From Chrysochromulina tobinii (taxonomy: Eukaryota; Haptophyta; Prymnesiales; Chrysochromulinaceae), in assembly GCA_001275005.1 (NCBI GenBank), contig JWZX01001658.1:1-17358 (forward strand): 17,358 nt of DNA, written 5' to 3'. Below are positions 7,257-14,273 of this stretch, piece by piece (position 1 is the first letter of the stretch; every line of letters starts with the position of its first letter). The notes below the pieces were generated by a model that saw nothing but the letters and a program-made list of their open reading frames with translations, was not told where the DNA came from and did no database searches. The position numbers and the translations under genes were made by a program.

Positions 7257-10104
7257 TCAGCTCGTGTCGAAGTTCTTGAAGTACTTGTTGATCTGCTTCT
7301 CGCCTAGCGGCGAGGAGCGTTCGTCCCAAGGATTGCGTATGGCATCGCCCTCGGTGCCGATGGTGAAGAAGATCATCGAGAGCAAATGGTCGATGCAACG
7401 GCTGACTGGTTGGGGCGGCTCCGCCCCCCAAAAGGTCGCCCGAGTCGTGAGGAGCGTATTGTATGCTGCGGGATCGTTGGCCTTCAAGTCATTCAAGTAG
7501 CGCCCCGCGCTTGATCCGCCAGGCTCCGCGCCGGCCTCGACGGTGGCGGCAGCGGTGGCAGGCGAATTGCCAGCTGCGATCAGCTCTTCGTAGAGCTCCC
7601 TGCCGAGATCGAGATCACATGCCGAGCTCGAGATCAGTGGAGGATTGCGAGGTCATCAGCGGCAATCCATCGAGCTCAGCGCAACCAGAGGCCACCCTCA
7701 CCTGCCGAGCTCGAGATCAGTGGGGAGCGCCTTGAGAGCTGAGAGTCGGCACAAAGCCTCGAGCCAGCCTTCGAACGGCACGTGCTGATTCTTGATCGAG
7801 CCGACGGCCGAGTAAGGCTGCGCCACGACCATTCGTGACCACGTGAAGGCAAAGGCGACGTCGCGCTCGGAGAGGTCAGCGTTGATCAAGTCGAGCCGTT
7901 TCACAAACTTGGCCCAACTCTCGTATGTGAGCAGCCGTTTCGCAGGGCCCCGCTTCTCGCAAATGACCTCAAAGATGAGGCGTAGGTTCTCCTCGTGACG
8001 CTTGAGCACTTGATCGGTGGCCTCGCAGTAGCAGTGCTGCACACGGAAGGCGTTGGCGTCGAGGAACGCGTTCGGGTCGCAGCGCGGGGCGATGGACTCG
8101 TCGAAGAGGCGCGTGATTGCGCGCGCAATTGACGGCTCCTCAGCCGTCATCACGTAGCGCATCGCGGCGTAGTTGACGAGGCAATTGACGAACTCGTCAA
8201 TAGAGAGTGCCTTGGCGCGATTCATCCCATCTGACTCGGCCTCGGCCTCTACAGCCTTGGAGGCCGTGTCCACGGCGATGAAGAGGCGGTCGAGGTCCGA
8301 CTTTTTGGTGAACTCCGCCTTTTGGCTCGCCAGCTTACAGTCCTCGACGAGCTGTGAATATGCATTGAGCCCTATGACGCCGCAAAAGCCCGCGAGCGCC
8401 GCGTAGAACTCGAACAGAGGCGTGAGCATGTAGACGCTTCCCCCGCCATCGACTCCCCACAGCACGTCATGGACCGCCTCGACGGCTTCCTCTGACGAAA
8501 CACCGCTCTTGTCCTGCCGGCCGATGAACTTGCGTAGCCCCGATTGCAGTGCGCGATCCCAAATCGCCTCGAAGTGCTGACGGCGCACCTGCGGACACTC
8601 AAACGTGGCGCGGGAGGGTTGGGGAGGGGAGACAGACGTCAGCCACGCGGGAGCCATCAGACGTAATCAGACGCCATCAGACGCCATCAGACGCCATCAG
8701 CCAGGGAGCCGACCACCTCGTTGCTCGTGATCGCCGACAGACCCCCGGGCATCATCTCAAATCAGATCGCATCTCAAATCAGATCGCATCTCGTATCGAC
8801 GCACCTCCTCCGTATCACAGAACGCTTGCGCATCGCACCAGTTCGCCCGTTCCTTCCATATGCTCCGTGGCAGCGTCCATGGGACCTTCGGCTTTGACTT
8901 CTTCTTGGGCACCTCGCCTGATGAGGGAGGCAATCAGACGCCATCAGAGGTCATCAGAGGCCACGAGGCAATCGCCTGATGAGGGAGGCAATCAGACGCC
9001 ATCAGAGGTCATCAGAGGCCACGAGGCAACTATGGGCGTTGTGTTGGGCGACTCACGCTTCTCAAAGCGGTCGAGCGGCCCGCCCGCGCGCTCGGGGATG
9101 AAGAAGCGATGTCGCGAGAGCTCATCGACCGCTCCGCTCGATGCCTGCACCACTGTCGAGTTGTGAGGCTCCTTGCGCTCAGCGTCCACCTTTTCACACG
9201 CAACCTCGACAAGCTCGTCATGCAGCAGGTCGAACGTCGCCGCTGCCGCCTCGAGCTTGAGGCGCCGCTCGGGCAGGCACGGCAGCCGGCCCACCAGTGA
9301 GCTCATCGGTGGCCGGTAGCGCGGGAGCGCCCGGAACGACGCGCTCGTGCTGCTGCATTGGTTGGGGGTCGCTTGGCGACTGCTGCGACTGGGAGCTCTG
9401 CTGCTGCCCAACCTCGGCAAGCTGAGCAAGGGCGCGCTCTGGCTCCCTGTGAGCGTGCGATGTGGCGTGCTGTCCGAGCTGCTGCGGATAGCGGACACGT
9501 CGAGCGGCTCGTCCGAGAGGAAATGCAGCTGCGGATCGCTGCGAACGATCTCAGGGTTGCGCAGCGCCTTTACGCCCTCGTCCACCAAAGCAGTCAGGTC
9601 TCGGTCGAACGGACTCTTTCGCGTCGGCGCTGCTTGGCCCTGAACATGATACTTGTAGTCCACGTTGATCGGTAAGAGGTGCGAGCAGCCCCACTGTACT
9701 TTCGGCGGCGCCGACGGTGCATCGTCGGCTGTAACCTCAATCTTGTTCAGATTGAAGCGCGAGGTTTTGCGGACCAACGTGGGCGGCGGCTCCACGCTTA
9801 CTCGCCTGATTGCTTGCCTCGCGTTGGCGGCGCTCAGGTCGCGAATGATCAGCGCAAACTCGGCCAGGTTGAGCTTTCCGTCCGGCGTGTTGTCATACGT
9901 GGCCAGGATGTGCCCGGCTTCGGCAGTGGTCATATTGAGGCCTGTGGTATCCCTCCAGTGATACTCCAGAGCCCTCCGCAGTTCGTTGTTCTCGAGGTAC
10001 CCGTTGCCATTCCCGTCAAAGCGCATGAATGTCTTCTTCACCTTGGCCATGGCGGCATTCGGCTCACGGGGGACTGTGCCTCCGAGCAGGGTATCTGTCG
10101 GCAT
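7257..10104 (-). CDS. Four-exon EF-hand protein of a protist-specific type, 796 residues
   Basis: Joining exons 10104-9057, 8917-8805, 8588-7702 and 7599-7257 gives 2391 bases, exactly 797 codons with a terminal TGA. Introns of 139, 216 and 102 bases have donors GTGAGT, GTGCGT and GTGAGG and AG acceptors, in phases 1, 0 and 2. The N-terminus has two canonical EF-hand loops, residues 30-41 (DGNGNGYLENNE) and 71-82 (DNTPDGKLNLAE), so calcium binding is likely. A Ser/Pro-rich linker follows. The C-terminal half holds a helical region (VEDCKLASQKAEFTKKSDLD, ALSIDEFVNCLVNYAAMRYV, FAFTWSRM, FEGWLEALCRLSALKALPTD) that I associate from memory with large EF-hand-like proteins of ciliates and dinoflagellates, probably axonemal or cortical; that function is inference. 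Internal starts such as Met19 are possible. It shares a 238-base divergent promoter region with the Hsp20-like gene. Confidence 0.78.
7600..7701 (-). other. intron 3 of the EF-hand gene, flanked by direct repeats
   Basis: The donor is CTCGGCAG/GTGAGGG and the acceptor CTCGGCAG/GGAGCTC, phase 2, with exon 4 continuing RELYEELIAAGNSPATAAAT to a TGA at 7257. Without splicing the frame ends at once at the TGA inside the donor. Three related copies of TGCCGAG(C/A)TCGAGATCA (plus strand) lie at 7703-7723, 7620-7640 and 7601-7618, at both boundaries and inside the intron. Confidence 0.75.
8589..8804 (-). other. intron 2 of the EF-hand gene, 216 bases
   Basis: The donor is GAGGAG/GTGCGTCG and the acceptor GTCCGCAG/GTGCGCCG, phase 0, joining DTEE to VRRQHFEAIWD. 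The intron start and the exon 3 start share AGGTGCGYCG, a short direct repeat across the intron. It contains a 17-base repeat, ATCTCAAATCAGATCGC, twice (about 8752-8790) and a 10-base array (about 8660-8700). Confidence 0.75.
8656..8700. repeat. 10-base tandem array ATCAGACGCC in intron 2
   Basis: About four units of ATCAGACG(CC/TA) are placed head to tail. On the transcribed strand each gives GGCGTCTGAT, with a CTGAT branch-point-like pentamer every 10 bases. The same decamer occurs within the intron 1 duplication. Confidence 0.7.
8915..9030. repeat. 58-base tandem duplication in intron 1
   Basis: Two copies, 8915-8972 and 8973-9030, differ at only one visible position (final T/C). On the minus strand each carries the pyrimidine-containing CTCATCAG acceptor. 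Use of the upstream copy at 8976 would run into an early TGA, so the 8918 acceptor is the productive one. Confidence 0.85.
8918..9056 (-). other. intron 1 of the EF-hand gene, 139 bases
   Basis: The donor is AAGC/GTGAGTCG and the acceptor CTCATCAG/GCGAGG, phase 1. Splicing opens exon 2 (REVPKKKSKPKVPWTLPRS) in frame. The intron contains most of a 58-base tandem duplication, which duplicates the acceptor region, and several CTGAT pentamers fitting a branch-point consensus. Confidence 0.75.
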
Positions 10105-10342
10105 GTGTCAGTTCATGCGTCGGAGAACTTGCCCAAATTGTATCACAGCACTGCCCATTTTTGTTACTTGACCTTCGAACGCGGGGGGTCGACGTCCACG
10201 TCTGATTGCAGCTATGGAAATCAACCTGAAAAAGGTTGAGAAAAGCACCGAATTCTGGACGGTGCTCGAATTCTGGACGGTGCTCGACTTTTCGCGCACG
10301 AGCGAGCACACGCCATCAATCCGATCGTCTTCGCAAAGCACC
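10105..10342. promoter_or_regulatory. divergent intergenic region
   Basis: These 238 bases separate the start codons of the minus-strand EF-hand gene and the plus-strand Hsp20-like gene, so they should hold both promoters. The clearest internal structure is an 18-base tandem repeat, GAATTCTGGACGGTGCTC, at 10250-10267 and 10268-10285. No TATA box is convincing. Confidence 0.5.
10250..10285. repeat. 18-base perfect tandem repeat
   Basis: GAATTCTGGACGGTGCTC occurs twice without interruption. If the upstream ATG at 10214 were used it would encode EFWTVL twice, but it more likely lies in a promoter or 5' UTR. Confidence 0.85.
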
Positions 10343-10954
10343 ATGCTCTCGACGCTCGCGCTGGCAACCATGATCCCGACGGCCTTCATTAGCATCGACA
10401 CGTCGCCCTTCTTCTACAACGACCTCATGGCCGTACAGGCGATGATGCGCCCACCACCTTCTTCGTCGTGGCGCTGCACCGACGAGGAGTGCATGATGTC
10501 GTACCCGGTGAGCCATCTAGAGGATGCATCGCTTCGCCTCGTGCTTGGCGACGACGGCAAAACAATCACGCTGTCTGGCGAACGCAAGATCGAAGGATGC
10601 CAGTGCCAACCGCGCGACGATGTGATCATCACCCTGCCGTTCACTCCGTCGGCACCAGAGGCACTGTCCTCGAGCATCGACAAGGGTCGGCTCACAATCA
10701 CGCTCTCGAAGCATGCCAAGATTCCGGAGGCCAAGACGATCTTGATCAAGCGTCAAGAGCCGAAGACGGCCGACGCGAGCCAGATCCGCTTCGTGCCGCA
10801 AGAGTCCGCGTCTGCCTCCGTCGTCGAGGAAAAGATGTTGGATGCCTTCGACAAGTTCCGCGCTGTCGCTGCCCTGGCCCGCAAGGACGGCCAGGAAACA
10901 CCAGCGCAGGCAAGCAACGCTAGCGAGACAGTCAATGTCACCGCGCAGGCGTAG
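10343..10954 (+). CDS. Hsp20/alpha-crystallin-like protein
   Basis: From the ATG at 10343 the protein has 203 residues. Residues about 56-137 read as an alpha-crystallin (ACD) or p23-like beta-sandwich: DASLRLVLGDDGKTITLSGE, then DDVIITLPFTPS, then SSSIDKGRLTITLSKHA, with the GRLTITL strand in place of the usual G-x-L beta-strand motif. Such domains occur in small heat-shock proteins and co-chaperones that hold unfolded clients. The N-terminus is hydrophobic and Met-rich (MLSTLALATMIPTAFISIDT) and could be a weak signal sequence. The tail contains a predicted helix (VEEKMLDAFDKFRAVAALA) and an Ala/Ser/Asn end. The frame is open to 10214, but that extension is the 18-base repeat and I exclude it. 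The call is at fold level only; the usual C-terminal I-x-I motif is not obvious. Confidence 0.62.
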   Translation: MLSTLALATMIPTAFISIDTSPFFYNDLMAVQAMMRPPPSSSWRCTDEECMMSYPVSHLEDASLRLVLGDDGKTITLSGERKIEGCQCQPRDDVIITLPFTPSAPEALSSSIDKGRLTITLSKHAKIPEAKTILIKRQEPKTADASQIRFVPQESASASVVEEKMLDAFDKFRAVAALARKDGQETPAQASNASETVNVTAQA

Positions 10955-11712
10955 GGAGAAGATGGGAGCTTCATCGTGGGATGGACGGGGATGTGAGGAC
11001 AGTGCGGGGCCAGAAAGCCAAGACTCTCGACGCGACGACGGTCGGTGGGTAGTTTCCGGTTTGGTAGCCTTGTGCCGTACCGAAATGCTCCAGCGCGGTT
11101 GAATCGATAATCCGGGATTGGGAACAGTTAGGGGGGGACAGCGAGTGTAGTGACGGTCGGAGGTTCGTAGCTGAGGTGGTCACGTGCACTCCCGCGCTCG
11201 GCGCCGTGTGGAGGTCCCGGTCGCGGGTGACATCTGACAACACGCGTGGCACCCCGCTTCGCTGGCAGCCGCGGCATGGCCGCTCGGTCGCGACCCCGCG
11301 CCCCGCGGCGCCGAGCGCGTGCGGCATACCGCGGTAATCTAATCGGTGTTATATGGGCGCACACTGTGTCAAAGGATTCAAATACCGGTACGATTGAACC
11401 TTGTCGTCACTGTGTCGGCAAACATGTCGTCACTGTGTCGGCTCGCCACGCTTGCGGCTCAGAAGCCGCGCAGGCGCTCACCGACCCACAACGCAATGGA
11501 CACACATGCACGAAACTCGCGCACCAAAACTCGGAACACACGCATGGCACACGGCACGATACAAAAACGGTAACCGCCCATGCTCGACACATAGGGGCCT
11601 GCGGCATCTCACATCATCCCATGCCAGTTTCCATCAGGCCATGGACGACAGCAGCTGAACTCACGCTCGCTGTGCCATAATAGAGGAAGCATTCGCTGTA
11701 CCAAAGAATTGG
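10955..11712. other. convergent intergenic region with short repeats
   Basis: This 758-base gap lies between the 3' ends of the Hsp20-like and coiled-coil genes. It contains a GC-rich 14-base inverted repeat (11193-11206 with 11306-11319) and a 17-base direct repeat, TGTCGTCACTGTGTCGG, at 11402-11418 and 11425-11441. Open frames on either strand here are short and Arg/Pro/His-rich, so I do not call a gene. Confidence 0.55.
11193..11319. repeat. inverted repeat with 14-base arms
   Basis: CGCGCTCGGCGCCG at 11193-11206 is the exact reverse complement of 11306-11319, with 99 bases between, and both flanks contain GTCGCG-type matches that extend the pairing imperfectly. It could be a folded RNA in a 3' UTR or chance in GC-rich DNA. 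Confidence 0.5.
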
Positions 11713-14007
11713 TCAACCAGGCGAGCGGATCGCCGCTGGTTGCGAGTCCGCTCCCCTGAAAACAGCTGGCGGCGGCAGGCCGGCAACGAAGCCGAGCGGA
11801 TGGCTGGGCGACGCGTGCAATGAGCCCGTCCGCATGCTGGGCGACGCAGCCATCGTTCGCATGGGTGACGCCGCGTCGCTGCGGGCACGAGCGCCCGATG
11901 CGGCCGGCGGGTCGCCCCAGCGCCCTGTGTGATGACGCCCCCAATGCGACGGCACCGACAGGGGTGCCTCAGGCTGGAGCGAAGGCTTCACATACGGCGC
12001 CATCAGCAGCTCCTGGATCTTGATCGGGTGGTTGGGGGCCGATGCAGGCGTCGTGTTGGGCCGATGATGCGAGTGCGCCTGTTCCCTCATGGCGGGCAGG
12101 GGCTGCTGCGCGGCACGCGGCGGCTCGAAGACCTCGGTGGCGCCCTGCTCCTTGCTCTGGCGGCTCTGTCCAGTTCGGTGGCTCGACGAAACCTTGTGAT
12201 GAGGCTCGAGATGGTTGTACACGACGGCGCCCTGCACGCCGCCGTGCAGCGTCCCCGAGACCACGAAGCCTTGCACGGGCCCGTTGCCGCTTGGGATCGA
12301 GCCCTTGGTGCGCGGCACGAGCGGCGAGGAGGAAAAGGCCGGCGGCAGCTCAAGGGCACCGCTCGAGGCCGAAGTCTCCTCCGTGGACTGCGCGCCTGAG
12401 CATCGACTTGGCAGCCGTGGATGCGATGCGCTCTTGGTGGGAGTTTGGGTTGGAGGGCGATACTCCTTGAGCACGCTCTGGGTCCGCACCGCCTCGGCCC
12501 TCAGCGGAGCGAGGGGCCCCTCTGCTGGGGTACTCAGCGAACGTAGGGGGGGCAGACTCGGCAGCGGATTTGGTGGCGGCAATTGGTTTGCAAGCAAGTA
12601 AAGCTGCTGAAGAGAGGTCAGCGGCTTGTACGGCGCCGGCGGGGAGTTGAAGGGCGCAAGCTCGTCGATGCGCAGCACCGCATTCTGCAGCATGACGTCG
12701 ATCGAGCCCGCGTGCTCCTCGAGTGAGGCAATCGTCGCAGGCTCAATCATAATGCCAATCGCACCCTTGTGGTCCTGCCTAGTGCTCCCGCGCGTGGATT
12801 CGCGAGTGGCTGGGCGCGAACTCTCGCGCGACGAGGGGCGGGCGGGAGCGTCTCCATGCTCTTCCAGGTTCTGAGGCGGCGGCGGCGGCGGCACATTGTT
12901 GGAGGTGGATCCGAAGCCGCTGTCCTGCGGCATCGGCGGTAAATGTGCTCGTAGACTGGCCACCTCCATAACGGCATCGTAGCATGCGCAGTAGCCGATC
13001 AGGGCCATGCTGGCCATCGCCGTGCGCAGGCGCATCTCCCTCTCTGCCTCCTTCTTCAGCTCGGCGTAGCTACTTTTGAGCTCTAGGTGCTCTTTTTGAA
13101 GCCGTAGCAGTTGCACTTTGGTCGGATTCAGCAGCGCTTGCGTACGTTCGAGCTGGCCCTCGACGACTCGAAGGTTTTGGGAGACTTTGGCGCACCTCTC
13201 TGCCATCGACTGGTGAGCGGCCTTCTCGCGCATGCGAGCAGCCTCTCCGTCGATGGATTTGAGGGCCGCCACCTGCTCCTCGAGCTCGGCGATGCGCCTC
13301 GAGGATTCGGCGCGAGTATCCTGCATGGCGCGGTACGCCTCAGCTGGCAGCAGTGCTTCCATCTCACGGTCTGTGGGTTTTCGCGGGCGCTTGTCAGGTT
13401 GGCTGTCCGGAGCGGCGGCTGGTTTTGCCTCGGCTGGAGCGGCGCCGCCTGCTTCCTTTAGTTTGGCGGTGGCCTCCTCCAGTTTGGTGGCCAACTCCGC
13501 CTTCGCCTCAACCGACTTCTCGAGCTTCTCCTTCGTCTCTTCGAGCACACCGCGCTGAACCTGCATTTCAGAGTAGAGGGCATCCTTGCGCTCTTCGAGC
13601 TGTTGGATCTTCTCACGCAACTCCACGATGCGCTGCAAGAACTCTGCCTCGCTGGTGGATCCGTGCTCGGCAAACGTGTCTTTTTTGGTGAGCTTTGGCG
13701 CTTCCTGAGGCTGTGGCGATTGGGCAGGCATGTTGACAAACGCCTGCAGCTCCCTTTGAGCCTGCTCTGCTCTGTCATCTGCATCGCGCCGCCTATGCTC
13801 TTCACGCTTGAGATCATCTCGCAGCGCCTCGTTCTGCGCCTCCAGCTTCTCCAGCCGTGCCTGGTGTGCTCGCAATAGGCCCTCCTTGCGCTTCAACGCA
13901 TCCTGCACGGAGTTGGAGCCCGCAGACGGAACAGCGCCTCCGCTCGGGGCACCTTCCTCGGACTCTGCCGTGCTCTCCAGCACGCGCTCCCTTATCAACG
14001 CCTTCAT
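11713..14007 (-). CDS. Long coiled-coil protein with disordered Pro/Ser-rich C-terminus
   Basis: A 764-residue frame. Residues about 33-90, 118-188 and 213-330 are rich in heptad-patterned Leu/Glu/Lys/Arg (LEKLEAQNEALRDDLKREEH, LREKIQQLEERKDAL, LEEQVAALKSIDGEAARM), so three coiled-coil blocks are likely. A less charged segment follows (SMALIGYCACYDAVMEVASL), then a Pro/Ser/Arg-rich low-complexity tail with SSRESSRPATREST and repeated ASP-MRT motifs near the end. No enzymatic motif is seen; a structural role at cytoskeleton, basal body or flagellum is inference. A strong acceptor (TTGCCTTTTTCGCAG) ends at 14033, 26 bases upstream of this ATG, and the frame is open back to it, so the true start is probably in an upstream exon (ATG at 14138, intron 14100-14033), adding MGTERVDKFGSRREYSVAFTS with the first ATG now internal. 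Confidence 0.75.
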   Translation of the reverse strand: MKALIRERVLESTAESEEGAPSGGAVPSAGSNSVQDALKRKEGLLRAHQARLEKLEAQNEALRDDLKREEHRRRDADDRAEQAQRELQAFVNMPAQSPQPQEAPKLTKKDTFAEHGSTSEAEFLQRIVELREKIQQLEERKDALYSEMQVQRGVLEETKEKLEKSVEAKAELATKLEEATAKLKEAGGAAPAEAKPAAAPDSQPDKRPRKPTDREMEALLPAEAYRAMQDTRAESSRRIAELEEQVAALKSIDGEAARMREKAAHQSMAERCAKVSQNLRVVEGQLERTQALLNPTKVQLLRLQKEHLELKSSYAELKKEAEREMRLRTAMASMALIGYCACYDAVMEVASLRAHLPPMPQDSGFGSTSNNVPPPPPPQNLEEHGDAPARPSSRESSRPATRESTRGSTRQDHKGAIGIMIEPATIASLEEHAGSIDVMLQNAVLRIDELAPFNSPPAPYKPLTSLQQLYLLANQLPPPNPLPSLPPLRSLSTPAEGPLAPLRAEAVRTQSVLKEYRPPTQTPTKSASHPRLPSRCSGAQSTEETSASSGALELPPAFSSSPLVPRTKGSIPSGNGPVQGFVVSGTLHGGVQGAVVYNHLEPHHKVSSSHRTGQSRQSKEQGATEVFEPPRAAQQPLPAMREQAHSHHRPNTTPASAPNHPIKIQELLMAPYVKPSLQPEAPLSVPSHWGRHHTGRWGDPPAASGARARSDAASPMRTMAASPSMRTGSLHASPSHPLGFVAGLPPPAVFRGADSQPAAIRSPG

Positions 14008-14032
14008 CGACGTGAAGGCGACGGAATACTCT

Positions 14033-14100
14033 CTGCGAAAAAGGCAAGACGAGCGGCTTGGAGAGGAGAGGGGAGTGGAAAGAGCGCCTCACTCCGAAAC
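14033..14100 (-). other. possible 68-base 5' intron of the coiled-coil gene
   Basis: The acceptor is excellent: a long pyrimidine tract, then TTTTTCGCAG/AGAG. A phase-2 donor, AGGCG/GTTTCGG at 14100, joins a 38-base exon (14138-14101) in frame, giving SRREYSVAFTSMKALIRERV. The donor is weaker than GTGAGG at 14092, but that alternative shifts the frame into a stop. Confidence 0.45.
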
Positions 14101-14273
14101 CGCCTGCTGCCAAACTTGTCGACTCGCTCCGTGCCCATACCGGTAAGTCGATCGTCGTTGCGGAATTCGGGTGCACGAAACGGTCGAAAGAGTGTGTTTG
14201 ACACGGCAAAGACTTACGTCATTGGACGTTCACCTAATCATTGCTAATACTACGACCGGGTGAAGGGGTGTAC

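Noticed and set aside
8549-9166. 205-residue plus-strand frame
   Set aside because: It is built from intron repeats (RRHQTPSDA-type) of the minus-strand EF-hand gene read in antisense.
11246-11680. 144-residue plus-strand frame in the intergenic region
   Set aside because: His/Arg/Thr-rich low-complexity product made of short repeats, no family resemblance, and it lies between two convergent gene ends.
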